A DNA stretch of 64,000 bases from Brevundimonas variabilis. GTDB taxonomy: Bacteria > Pseudomonadota > Alphaproteobacteria > Caulobacterales > Caulobacteraceae. Location: NCBI RefSeq assembly GCF_014199945.1, contig NZ_JACHOR010000003.1, positions 434,001-498,000 on the forward strand, written 5' to 3'. Below, in pieces: positions 1 to 8,528 of this stretch (its first letter is position 1; every line of letters starts with the position of its first letter). Under the pieces are notes generated by a model. That model had not been told where the DNA came from. It was given only the letters and a program-made list of their open reading frames with translations, and did not search any database. A program made the translations under genes and the position numbers.

Positions 1-3000
1 AAGGTTCTGACCTGGGCTTCTGTCCAGGCCGGCGGTTCTGAATCCCTCTCGGCCATTCTGCGGGCCAGCTGCCGAAATCGCACGGAACGGTGTGGAGACG
101 GCATGGCGTCCGCCATTGTCGAGACCGCCTGGTGTGCGGCGAGCCCGGTTTGATCGATCAGGCGCGTCAAGACCGCGTTCCTCGCCGTCTGGGCGTCGTC
201 ACGGCGTGTGAGCTCGCCGTCGCGCCAGACGTCTTTGTCGGGTTGAACATAGAGGTAGGCCAAGCGGGTCAAGGCGCTCAGCAGGGAAACCGTCATGGGG
301 GCGATGCGTGGGACCAGCCCTTGAGACATTCCGAAAAGACGCGCCCAGACCAGTTCGGCGTGGCCGGCGATGTCCGCCGTCCGTTCTAGGTAAGCTTCAA
401 GAGCAGGAACGCCGACCCGGGCGTCGAATTCCATCAGGATAGCGAGATTGCCGATCGTCCGGTCCAGGTCCTCGGTCGCTTCGGCCCTGGCGAAGCGACG
501 CTTGGCGAGACGGACAAAGGCCGTTCGCTCGCCTTCGCTGAGGACCTCCATCCGACGCATGATCTGTTGGGCGGATCCTGAGCGGTCCCGGAACTTAGAG
601 TCTGGGCCCAGGATAAAGGCCAGGAGGCCGGCGCGCAGCGTCGGACTGATCGGCAAGCCACCGGCTTCCGCTTGATAGAGAAACGGCGTGTAGCTGTTGG
701 CTGTTCTACGCCATTCACGACCAAGCTCTTCAAGCACCAGAGGCGCGGCGATGTCCGGGTGAACCCGCAGCAGATCGGTCAGGTATTCGGGATAGCCATG
801 GTCGCCCCAAACGCCATGCCGTGACGCCCGCTCCACTTCCGGGAGGCTGAGGTGTTCCACCCAACGAGGGTCTTCAGATGCCTCGAGCGCCAATCCCGCC
901 GCCGCCAGCAATGTGGTTCGCTTGACGGTACGCGTGCCGCCGTTCCAGACGGGACGTTCAGGCGGAGTGATCCGCCAGATGGCCTTCATGCCATCGCGAT
1001 AGGCTTCGGCAACAGGCAGGCCGAAAGCCGCCTCCAGGTCCCTCCATCGGTCCGCCACCGTCATCCGGTCGCTCTTGGTGGCCTGGGCCAGCCATTCCGT
1101 GAGCTGGTCGAGCTCCAGCGGGCCGGGCCACCGAGCGAGCCGCTTCGGCTCCGTCAGCAGACTGGGATCGGCCTGGAGCCTGGCGCGGCGGTCGAGCAGG
1201 GTCTTCTGATCACGGGTTTGACGCTGGGCGCGCTTTTCCTCGCGTTCGACCTGCTTGGCTTCAAACTCCAGTTCCTTCTCCCGACGTGGACGCGGCGCCC
1301 GGTGCTCGGCGAGGTCGGCGGCGATGACCGGTTGGTCCTGGATCTGAAAGGCGAGCGCATCCAGCGCCGTTTCAGCGTCCTCACGCTCCCGGGCGAGGAC
1401 CCAAAGGACGCTCAACGCCATGCGTCGGTCGCCGACATCGCCGACGATAAGACGGCCTTCAAAATAAGCCTGGTCGGCGATCGTGGGCTGGCAGTAGCGG
1501 CGTCCATGCCACCAGAGCTGCCAGAAATGAACCACCGGGTGGTCGTCGCTTGCGTGCTCGCGCTCGAAAACGACGTCCGCCCAGAACAGGCGGTGCTTCA
1601 ACTCCGGTCGAGCTTGAACAAGCGCGTAGACATTGGGCTCGTCGTCCGATCTGTCGTCATCGCGAGACCGCTCACTGGCCTGTAAGAGACGAATGAGGGC
1701 CGGCGTTACGCCATCGACATCCGAGGCCAGGACCGCACGTCGACACATTCCGCTGAGGTGGTTCGCGAGAATCCGATGACGTGCTGAGACGGGATCGTAG
1801 TCCTGATGGGGAAGTTGAAAACAAAGGTCGGCGACGCTGGCCATGAAGGATTCGCGCATCGCGGCGTCCGCGCACTTCTCCCAGAGCTCTTCGAGGGCGT
1901 AGCCGAAACCCTCGACCTGATATTCGCGGGCGGGGCGGCTCAGGTCCATGACCGTGATCAGTTGGGCCACGGACAGTCCACGCGGAAAACAGGCCAGCGC
2001 TAACGACGGCGCAAGGGCTGGTCCTGTGTCCGCGGCGTTCGCGACCAGGTCGGCCCCGAGAGTTCGAAGGCCCACTTCATCGGCGCAGGCCTCGAGGGCA
2101 CGCGCAGCGTAGATTCGATTGTACCTCGCCGCCGTCATATTCAACGCGACCTCGCGCACGAGATCCAGGCATGCGGCGATGTTGCCCAGCTCGATAATTC
2201 GAAGGAGCTCGAGCTGAAAACTGTCTCCGGCCCCCGACCAGACAGCGCGAATGGCGTCCGCCAGTCCCGGCTCGGCGAACATCCACAGAGCGCGCTGATC
2301 GATGTGGTGGTCTGATAGATTGCCCACCACGTCGCGCTCGGCATAGACCTCAAGCAGGCGGGCTCGGTCTCTTAACGACAAGGCCGCCGGGTCTCCCCAT
2401 GCCAGAAGGACGATCGGCTCGCACTCGATCAGGGCACGGGCCAGCCCGTCGCTCTGCTGGGACAGCCATGCCGCCGCCGGCCGCAGCGAAGGCGGAACGG
2501 TGTGGACGTTGTACTTCTCCGCGAAGATCACGCCTCGAACGGCGGGTTCAGTTCCGGGTTCGCGAAGGATTCTCCTGAACCAGGCGCCGCATAGATACTC
2601 CTGCACCGTCCGATGGTGGAACCGCACCAGGCCATAGGTGGCGATGGCGAACACCCCGCGCCTGAGAAGGGCCGCTCGCTGCTGAAGCGTCCATTCCGGC
2701 AATACCTTTGCGGGGTCGGTGCCGATGCCGGCGGGGTGGTCGGGATCGCCGGACATGGCTGTGACGGATCGACCGAGCGTCATGGCGGCCGCCATTCGCT
2801 CCGCCCCGAGGCGGGCTTGTTCGTCGGTCAGGAAGGACGCGTCGGGCCGATCGCCCCGCTCCTGCAGACGGGCGTCGATGGCGACATCCATCATCTCGGC
2901 CAAGGTGCCGAAGCGGCCGTTCTTTTTCCAATAGTCGATCAGGAGCCGGAGGTCGGCCGGGCGGGAAGCCAGATCGGACAGGCCGTTGCGATCAATCGCG

Positions 3001-3722
3001 TCATCGAAAGCCTCAGAATCCGAAACTCCCTCCGCCGCGACGAACCCCCTGCGCTGCGCGGTCGACAGATCCACGAGACGCACGATCGTCGGCTTCGCGC
3101 GTCGTGCGGGTCCAGTCGCTTGGGCGATCGAGGTCGATGCGCTGTGGTTTAGAACCGAAAGCAGAACCTCGTCGGGTCCGACATGGACCGATATCGCGGG
3201 GGTCGGAATGGGCGCCGGCAAAGCCTGATCGATCCGATCAAGATCTCCGACTTCCCAATCGCTTCCTCGGCAAGAGATCAGAACATTCGCCCGGTCATGA
3301 GCGGTCGCGAGTTCGCGAGAGAATTTGTTCAGCGCGAAATCCAGACTCTTGCGTGTGAGCTTGGCCTCATCGACCGAGTCCAGAAAGAACCAGGCTGGCG
3401 CGCTCGACCGGACCCAGGCTTCGAACTGCTCGTGATCTTGGTGGGAGAGGATGTCCTTGAGGCCTCGATCAGCGATCACCTCTATCGGGCCAAAGAAGGC
3501 GAATGCGCCGTCCCCTCGCAGACGTTTGACCTGTTCTTCGAACTCGCGTGTCTTGCCGCTGCCGGCTTCAGCCAGAATGACGACGCGCGGAATTTCGAGG
3601 AGTTCGGACCAGGTTTTCGACCCGGTCACCTGACGCCCCCAGGCTTGAATGAGGTCGGGCGTGATCTCCTTGTCCCCGTCGACCGGGGCGAAGACCCGAT
3701 CAACGGGACGATAGACGCTCAT
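1..3722 (-). CDS. NACHT/STAND-type P-loop NTPase, C-terminus beyond window edge
   Basis: An uninterrupted minus-strand frame of 1240 codons runs from an ATG at 3722 to the window edge without a stop, so the C-terminus is missing. The ATG directly follows an in-frame TAG, so it is the first possible start. Residues 51-58 (AEAGSGKT) form a Walker A motif, residues 112-120 (FFLDSVDEA) a Walker B motif with the extra acidic residue usual in STAND ATPases, and residues 147-155 a sensor-like strand ending in CRGSDW. Around residues 368-377 the FHHRTVQEYL pattern matches the winged-helix end of NACHT modules. The remaining 850 or so residues look alpha-helical and repeat-like and carry no motif I recognise; they probably form a sensor. 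STAND NTPases of this build act in bacterial antiphage defence or signalling, but no effector is visible in the part seen. Class assignment is good; function is inferred. Confidence 0.75.
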   Translation of the reverse strand, partial: MSVYRPVDRVFAPVDGDKEITPDLIQAWGRQVTGSKTWSELLEIPRVVILAEAGSGKTREFEEQVKRLRGDGAFAFFGPIEVIADRGLKDILSHQDHEQFEAWVRSSAPAWFFLDSVDEAKLTRKSLDFALNKFSRELATAHDRANVLISCRGSDWEVGDLDRIDQALPAPIPTPAISVHVGPDEVLLSVLNHSASTSIAQATGPARRAKPTIVRLVDLSTAQRRGFVAAEGVSDSEAFDDAIDRNGLSDLASRPADLRLLIDYWKKNGRFGTLAEMMDVAIDARLQERGDRPDASFLTDEQARLGAERMAAAMTLGRSVTAMSGDPDHPAGIGTDPAKVLPEWTLQQRAALLRRGVFAIATYGLVRFHHRTVQEYLCGAWFRRILREPGTEPAVRGVIFAEKYNVHTVPPSLRPAAAWLSQQSDGLARALIECEPIVLLAWGDPAALSLRDRARLLEVYAERDVVGNLSDHHIDQRALWMFAEPGLADAIRAVWSGAGDSFQLELLRIIELGNIAACLDLVREVALNMTAARYNRIYAARALEACADEVGLRTLGADLVANAADTGPALAPSLALACFPRGLSVAQLITVMDLSRPAREYQVEGFGYALEELWEKCADAAMRESFMASVADLCFQLPHQDYDPVSARHRILANHLSGMCRRAVLASDVDGVTPALIRLLQASERSRDDDRSDDEPNVYALVQARPELKHRLFWADVVFEREHASDDHPVVHFWQLWWHGRRYCQPTIADQAYFEGRLIVGDVGDRRMALSVLWVLAREREDAETALDALAFQIQDQPVIAADLAEHRAPRPRREKELEFEAKQVEREEKRAQRQTRDQKTLLDRRARLQADPSLLTEPKRLARWPGPLELDQLTEWLAQATKSDRMTVADRWRDLEAAFGLPVAEAYRDGMKAIWRITPPERPVWNGGTRTVKRTTLLAAAGLALEASEDPRWVEHLSLPEVERASRHGVWGDHGYPEYLTDLLRVHPDIAAPLVLEELGREWRRTANSYTPFLYQAEAGGLPISPTLRAGLLAFILGPDSKFRDRSGSAQQIMRRMEVLSEGERTAFVRLAKRRFARAEATEDLDRTIGNLAILMEFDARVGVPALEAYLERTADIAGHAELVWARLFGMSQGLVPRIAPMTVSLLSALTRLAYLYVQPDKDVWRDGELTRRDDAQTARNAVLTRLIDQTGLAAHQAVSTMADAMPSPHRSVRFRQLARRMAERDSEPPAWTEAQVRT

Positions 3723-3940
3723 CTAAAGACACCCGGCCGCTCAATGCCGACGGCGAGACCAGAGTTGTTTCGGATCATCGACAATCAACGGCATCCTGTG
3801 CTCGAGAAGCGGAGCCCGTCATCAGGCTAGCGACCGGGACGAGAGGATACACGCGGTTCGCGAATAGCCCAGCCGAACTCCAGTGTTCGAGGGGTCGCGA
3901 TACGTCGCGGCTCTCACGTCAGCGCTGCAAGCCTTGCCGG

Positions 3941-4213
3941 CTATGCGGTCTCAGGCCCCGCCGTGAGGTCCCGATAGGGTTCCCCGCGCTCGCCGGCGTC
4001 GGCGCGCGACAATACCTCCGTCGTGAAGGCGGAGGAGACCAGGATCTTGATGTTGCGATAGCGCATGCCGTCGGTGAGCGAGGCGCAGGTCGCCCGAACC
4101 GCAGAGAGGTCGGCGCACCAGTGATTGGCCTCGACCATGATCACCCCGGGCTGCTGGTCCGGCGCATTGTTCATCATGCGGTCCAGGGCGAGGTCGAGGT
4201 CTTCACGGGTCAT
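3941..4213 (-). CDS. Hypothetical protein, 90 aa, between NACHT gene and nuclease-like gene
   Basis: Short minus-strand ORF starting at an ATG at 4213, 50 bp downstream of the nuclease-like gene and 218 bp upstream of the NACHT gene, all on the same strand. The product is soluble, with an acidic N-terminal helix (residues 1-14), a hydrophobic strand (GVIMVEANHWC, residues 23-33) and a second one (IKILVSSAF, residues 55-63), so a small alpha/beta fold is plausible. I do not recognise the family. The ribosome binding site is weak. It could be a real small partner of the neighbouring genes or the remnant of a longer protein. Confidence 0.45.
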   Translation of the reverse strand: MTREDLDLALDRMMNNAPDQQPGVIMVEANHWCADLSAVRATCASLTDGMRYRNIKILVSSAFTTEVLSRADAGERGEPYRDLTAGPETA

Positions 4214-4263
4214 CGGGCGAACCTAGACGGAGTCGCGCCCTCGCCGATCTCCGAGACGCCCTC

Positions 4264-4818
4264 TCAGCACGTGAGTTTGAAATAGAGGTAAGCCCCCTCT
4301 TCTCCCTCGGGTCCGATCCTGTAGGCCAGATCGACGTCGCCATCCTGCGCCACCATCTCGTAGGTGTATTGACGGTGCACATCCCTGACCTTGGCGATCA
4401 GGAGACCCGCCGCGTGATGGTACTCGTCCCTGGGGATGCAGGCGATGTCGTCGGCGGCGGCCGCCAGCCGCTCCTTTAGATTGCCGGGTGTCGCCGCCAG
4501 CCAGGCACGCTTCACCTCGAACGAATAGGCGCGTTCCGGAGAGGCGAACCACAGGTCGGCCCGTCCGTCGGCCTTGGTGCGCCGGTCCGCTTTCGCGCGT
4601 TTGATGATCTCGTATTCCGCCAGCGGGATGAACCCGGCCATGGCCGCGGCGGACGCGAGGAACCCCGTGCACGCGACCTCGTGATAGCTGAACGGCGACT
4701 CGCCGACCCGCTCGACGAAGCGAAGATAGAGCTCGTCCGCATGGTGGAGCCACAGATCCCAGTCGGCGATTAGACCGCGGCGCCGACCGTCGCCCCGTTT
4801 CAGCACCTGTACCGCCAT
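4264..4818 (-). CDS. Putative PD-(D/E)XK-like nuclease-fold protein
   Basis: A 184-aa soluble protein starting at an ATG at 4818, with a GGGGGA Shine-Dalgarno 7 nt upstream. The central part (about residues 80-105) reads GRADLWF, an 8-residue turn, then YSFEVKRAW. This is the Asp...Glu-X-Lys arrangement of PD-(D/E)XK nucleases, with a helix carrying Glu (AEYEII) before it. No DNA-binding domain is visible. It lies upstream of the 90-aa ORF and the NACHT NTPase on the same strand and could share their transcript. The nuclease assignment rests on motif spacing alone and is an inference; the ExK could also belong to a non-nuclease protein. The gene is intact. Confidence 0.5.
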   Translation of the reverse strand: MAVQVLKRGDGRRRGLIADWDLWLHHADELYLRFVERVGESPFSYHEVACTGFLASAAAMAGFIPLAEYEIIKRAKADRRTKADGRADLWFASPERAYSFEVKRAWLAATPGNLKERLAAAADDIACIPRDEYHHAAGLLIAKVRDVHRQYTYEMVAQDGDVDLAYRIGPEGEEGAYLYFKLTC

Positions 4819-5100
4819 GTCATCCCCCGAACGAAAGGTCGCGAATAGACGCCGGGCGCGCGGTTGGCGAGAAACTTAAAAGGCTCGCTGCGGAAGGCGA
4901 TCTCTTGCTGAAGCGGTCCCGCACATCCGGCTCGCGGGCATGCCGGAAGGACTGCCTTCCATGACGGCGGTCTGCAGGCTCCGGGCGTTTCGGTCGGGCT
5001 GGCGCTGCGGAAGACCATGCTCGTTCGTCATTGCTCATTGCTGGATCGGGTCGCTCGAAGCAAACATGCCTCGCCACTCCATGCATCGCCTGAGTGACGG

Positions 5101-5502
5101 TCAGGCCAGCTCGCGCAGCCGGCGCCAGAGAGCGACTTCCGCCGGGGGCGCATCACTGAGGTCGATGTGGTCGGTCCAGTGACAGATTCGACCATCCTGT
5201 AGACGATAGACCGCGATGTTGGCGAACAGCAGCGAGCCAGCCTCGCCCCGATCAAGCATATGGGTTTGCTCAGCGATGCGGGTATCGCCATCGATCACCA
5301 GACGGTTCAACGAGACACGGATCGCTCGATAGCGAAGCAGCAGTCGTCGCCAGTAGCGCAGGATGGACTCTCGGCCGTGCAATGTCGGAAGGCCTTCGAC
5401 GATCCATTCTACCGAAGGGGCCAGATGGAGCCCAAGTTCATCAGCATCGGCCGAGCCGAGGGCCTTAGTGAAACGTTTGATCGCATCATTGTTGGAGGAC
5501 AT
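5101..5502 (-). CDS. SnoaL-like / nuclear transport factor 2-fold protein
   Basis: A 133-aa protein with the SnoaL/NTF2-like pattern: an N-terminal helix pair with alternating acidic residues (DAIKRFTKALGSADADEL), the strand VEWIVEGLPTLHGRE, and a C-terminal curved sheet ending in YRLQDGRICHWTDHID, the usual ending of SnoaL-like domains. Family members are small isomerases, hydrolases or binding proteins acting on hydrophobic ligands, and most are uncharacterised. It stands alone; the neighbouring genes do not suggest a pathway. Length is normal for a single-domain member. Confidence 0.75.
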   Translation of the reverse strand: MSSNNDAIKRFTKALGSADADELGLHLAPSVEWIVEGLPTLHGRESILRYWRRLLLRYRAIRVSLNRLVIDGDTRIAEQTHMLDRGEAGSLLFANIAVYRLQDGRICHWTDHIDLSDAPPAEVALWRRLRELA

Positions 5503-6056
5503 GGATCGCAGTTACTGGCCTTGAATGGCGCAAGCGCGGCAGCCTTGAGCGGCTTGGGGTAAAGCTCTGGTCCCGCGTGCCGTCGCTTTGGCGGACTGGA
5601 CGCCTTCGGCTGTCTGATGGCTCAGTATCACTCAGGCTGCACGATGATGGGTTGGCGCAGATCATAGCACCGAGAAGGCTCGGGAAACCTCAGCGAGAAG
5701 AGAGCTTCAGTCACCATGCGATGTCCAGGACGTGTTCCACCTGGCTCTCATCTTGCTCAGTCCGCCGAGATTATCATGGAGCTAGAGATCTGAGGAACTC
5801 GGGCCACGATCGGCCAGTGGCAAGACAGCTAAAACCAATTCCGACCCCAGTCCGCCCAGGACGGCCTTGCGTTTGCGACGTTGCGGCTGAACGCCGCTGC
5901 CGGTCGGCTGGTCTTACGGGTGCTTCACATCAGCTGTGAAGCCTGCGGGCTCCCGTTGTGATCGCGGGACGATTGGGGCAAGTCACCCCTCGGATTTTGG
6001 CATTCAGCACTTCAACCAACCGGCCGAGGCTTACGAAGTCCAAGAAGCGTAAGCTA
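5503..6056. other. 554-bp stretch without a recognisable gene
   Basis: No frame here looks like a real gene. A plus-strand ORF of 120 codons (5577-5939) has a composition unlike the neighbouring proteins and no ribosome binding site. A minus-strand stretch near 5795-5890 encodes a short basic segment followed by a hydrophobic one, open at neither end. The region lies between accessory genes and could be decayed mobile DNA, but I could not identify a parent element. Confidence 0.5.
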
Positions 6057-6626
6057 TCATGCTTCGTGATTTGACGTCCGGCTTTTGATCCAGTCTCGGG
6101 CGTCACTCAGGATTTGATCGGACAGCGCTTCGTCGTTGATTGTCCGTGCCATGATCACAGCTCCAACCATGGTCGCCCAAACCCCGGTCGCATTGCGGCG
6201 CACCTCTAATGGTGAAGCGTTTAACATCTCGGCAGCAATGCGGTCGATCTGGCACCGGACGCCCGCGGTGAGCGCGCTGCGTGTTTCCGGTCCCTGCCGA
6301 CGGATGTCGGCGACGAGCGCCGCGGTGGGACACCCCCTCGCAACCCCCGCCCGATGCCGGGGCGAAAGGTAGGCATCGACGAAACCGGCAATATCCTCGA
6401 GACCGTTCGCCTGGTCGTCGGCAGGCTTGAACATGTGAGCCACGGTCTGCGCGATCAGGTCGTCCTTGGATGCGAAATGGCCATAGAAGCCCCCGTGAGT
6501 CAGCCCGGCGGCATTCATCACCTCCGCCACGCCGACACTGTCGAAACCCTTTTCGCGGAACAGGCGGCCCGCCTCCGTCAGGATACGCTCGCGGTTCGCC
6601 TTCATCTGCTCGCGGCTGACTTTCAC
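6057..6626 (-). CDS. TetR/AcrR family transcriptional repressor
   Basis: A 189-aa regulator with an N-terminal TetR helix-turn-helix (FREKGFDSVGVAEVMNAAGL, then THGGFYGHFASKDDL, about residues 20-58), followed by a ligand-binding domain of the type that ends in ARTINDEALSDQIL. The GTG at 6626 is preferred because GGAG lies 7 nt before it. The longer alternative starting further upstream would run through the promoter region shared with the divergent SDR gene. It very probably represses itself and the SDR/oxidoreductase/hydrolase operon through the two palindromes at 6658-6671 and 6686-6699. Its ligand is unknown; many relatives respond to electrophiles or aromatic compounds. Confidence 0.88.
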   Translation of the reverse strand: MKVSREQMKANRERILTEAGRLFREKGFDSVGVAEVMNAAGLTHGGFYGHFASKDDLIAQTVAHMFKPADDQANGLEDIAGFVDAYLSPRHRAGVARGCPTAALVADIRRQGPETRSALTAGVRCQIDRIAAEMLNASPLEVRRNATGVWATMVGAVIMARTINDEALSDQILSDARDWIKSRTSNHEA

Positions 6627-6646
6627 GCCCAATCTCCATTTCGCCG

Positions 6647-6675
6647 TTGACACGTACATGATGGCGATCATATTT
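6647..6675 (+). promoter_or_regulatory. Promoter with TetR-type operator, reading into the SDR operon
   Basis: TTGACA at 6647-6652, a 17-nt spacer and ATATTT at 6670-6675 form a good -35/-10 pair. The perfect palindrome ATGAT-N4-ATCAT (6658-6671) fills the spacer and overlaps the -10 box, so a bound repressor would block RNA polymerase. The site lies between the divergent TetR gene and the SDR gene. Confidence 0.6.
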
Positions 6676-6685
6676 GGCAAGATAG

Positions 6686-6699
6686 ATGACGCTTGTCAT
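6686..6699. promoter_or_regulatory. Second TetR-type palindrome (ATGAC-N4-GTCAT)
   Basis: Perfect 5-bp inverted repeat with a 4-bp spacer, the same architecture as the palindrome at 6658-6671 and 28 bp from it centre to centre (nearly three helical turns). It lies just downstream of the SDR promoter and upstream of the possible TetR-gene promoter, so one repressor could control both directions. Confidence 0.55.
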
Positions 6700-6726
6700 G
6701 ATTATGCTGATCGCATTGGAGCCTCC

Positions 6727-7515
6727 ATGTCCGACCTTCCCGCAGTTCTCATCACCGGCGCCTCCAGCGGTATCGGAGCGACATACGCTGATCGCTTCGC
6801 CAGACGGGGCCACGATCTGGTGATCGTCGCGCGCGATAAGGCGCGGCTCGATGCCTTGGCGGAGCGGCTCCGCTCCGAGACCGGCGTCGCGATCGACGTG
6901 ATCCAGGCCGATCTGACGGACGGGGCCGACCTGGCCGTCGTCGAAGCCCGACTGCGCGACGACGACCGCATCGGTGTGCTGGTCAACAACGCGGGTCTGT
7001 CCTTCGCTGGTCGCTTCGAAAAACAGGCCGCGTCGGACATCGCGCAGTTGTTGGCGGTAAACACGACGGCCGTTCTGCGGTTGGCCCATGCCGTCTCACC
7101 CCGGTTTGTCGAGACCGGCCAAGGCGCGATCATCAACGTCGGCTCGGCGGTCAGCCTTATCCCCGAGTTTGGCCAGACCGTATACGGCGCGACCAAGGCG
7201 TTCGTCCTCTATCTCTCGCAGGGGCTGGCGTTCGAGCTGGGGCCCAAGGGGGTCTATGTCCAAGCGGTCCTGCCGGCCGCTACCTGCACCGAGATCTGGA
7301 CCCGCGCCGGAGCCGATCGGTCGCAGCTGCCGCCCATGATGGAGGTCGGCGAGATGGTCGATGCCGCCTTCGTCGGGTTCGACCGGCGCGAGGGCGTGAC
7401 GATCCCGCCGTTGCACGATGCATCGCACTGGGACGCCTTCCAGGCCGCCCGTCATCAGATGCTGCCGGGCTTCGGTCAGACAACCGCGGCCCCGCGCTAC
7501 AAGACGGCGTCGTAA
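6727..7515 (+). CDS. Short-chain dehydrogenase/reductase (SDR)
   Basis: A 262-aa classical SDR. The cofactor motif TGASSGIG follows the first strand, the NNAG motif is present (VLVNNAGLSF), and the catalytic Tyr-X3-Lys reads YGATK after a conserved serine (NVGSAVSLIP). The ATG at 6727 is chosen because GGAG lies 5 nt upstream; the earlier in-frame ATG at 6658 falls inside the operator. The stop overlaps the next gene's start (TAATG). It is the first gene of the operon controlled by the divergent TetR regulator. Substrate unknown; by sequence it belongs to the broad SDR group that reduces small carbonyl compounds with NADPH. Confidence 0.88.
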   Translation: MSDLPAVLITGASSGIGATYADRFARRGHDLVIVARDKARLDALAERLRSETGVAIDVIQADLTDGADLAVVEARLRDDDRIGVLVNNAGLSFAGRFEKQAASDIAQLLAVNTTAVLRLAHAVSPRFVETGQGAIINVGSAVSLIPEFGQTVYGATKAFVLYLSQGLAFELGPKGVYVQAVLPAATCTEIWTRAGADRSQLPPMMEVGEMVDAAFVGFDRREGVTIPPLHDASHWDAFQAARHQMLPGFGQTTAAPRYKTAS

Positions 7516-8528
7516 TGAAGGGGTTCGTACTTGACGCTTATGGCAAGGGCACCCCGCTTCGCCTCACCGACCTGCCGGAGCCGGAGGTGGGAAATGACGA
7601 CGTTCTGGTCGAGGTCCACGCCGCTGGACTGAACCAACTGGACGCCAAGATCCGGGACGGAGCGTTCAAGCCGATCCTACCCTACAGGACGCCGCTGGTT
7701 CTGGGTCACGATGTCGCCGGTCGCGTCACCGCCGTCGGCGCGAACGTCACACGCTTCAAGACTGGCGACGATGTCTATGCCCGACCGCGCGATGGGCGGA
7801 TCGGCGCCTTCGCCGAACGCATCGCCATCCATCAGGACGACGTCGCGCTGAAGCCTGCCAACCTGTCGATGGAGGACGCGGCGGGCGTTCCGCTGACCGC
7901 CCTTACTGCCTGGCAGGTGCTTGTCGACCGCACGGGCGTAACGCCGGGCGACAAGGTCCTGATCCATGCCGGCTCCGGCGGCGTCGGCATCTTCGCAATC
8001 CAGCTGGCCAAACATCTCGGCGCGACCGTGGCCACCACAGCCGGGGTATCGGGCGCCGACCTGGTCCGCAGCCTGGGGGCCGACGTCGTCATCGACTATC
8101 GCACCGAGGATTTCACCAAGGTCCTGTCCGGCTACGACGTGGTGCTGAACAGCCTGGATGGCGAGACACTGGAGCGATCGCTCGACGTTCTGAAGCCGGG
8201 CGGCAAGCTGATCTCGATCTCCGGCCCGCCCGATCCCGCTTTCGCCGAGGCGCAGGGCCTGAACTGGATCGTGCGTCAAATTATTGGTCTCGGCAGCCGC
8301 AAGATCCGCAGCAAGGCCAGGGCGCGGGGCGTCCAGTACAGCTTCCTGTTCATGAAGGCAGAGGGCGCCCAGCTCGGCCGCATCGCCGAACGGATCGAAG
8401 CGGGCGACATCCGCACCGTCAACGACCGGACCTTCCCCTTCGAGGCCCTGAACGAGGCGCTGGCATACGTCGAAACCGGTCGCGCCAAGGGCAAGGTCGT
8501 CGTCTCGCTCAAGGCGGCACAACAGTGA
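7515..8528 (+). CDS. NADP-dependent zinc-free MDR oxidoreductase (quinone oxidoreductase type)
   Basis: A 337-aa medium-chain dehydrogenase/reductase. An N-terminal GroES-like domain (GHDVAGRVTAVG) is followed by the nucleotide-binding motif HAGSGGVGIFAIQLAKHLGA. The zinc-binding cysteine cluster of alcohol dehydrogenases is absent, so it belongs to the quinone oxidoreductase/enoyl reductase branch. The start overlaps the SDR stop by one base and its stop overlaps the next start (GTGA at 8525-8528), so the three genes are translationally coupled. It probably reduces quinones or alpha,beta-unsaturated carbonyls with NADPH. Confidence 0.88.
   Translation: MKGFVLDAYGKGTPLRLTDLPEPEVGNDDVLVEVHAAGLNQLDAKIRDGAFKPILPYRTPLVLGHDVAGRVTAVGANVTRFKTGDDVYARPRDGRIGAFAERIAIHQDDVALKPANLSMEDAAGVPLTALTAWQVLVDRTGVTPGDKVLIHAGSGGVGIFAIQLAKHLGATVATTAGVSGADLVRSLGADVVIDYRTEDFTKVLSGYDVVLNSLDGETLERSLDVLKPGGKLISISGPPDPAFAEAQGLNWIVRQIIGLGSRKIRSKARARGVQYSFLFMKAEGAQLGRIAERIEAGDIRTVNDRTFPFEALNEALAYVETGRAKGKVVVSLKAAQQ

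Noticed and set aside
5577-5939. 120-codon plus-strand ORF in the 5.5-6.0 kb gap
   Set aside because: No ribosome binding site, no domain, and composition unlike a coding frame.
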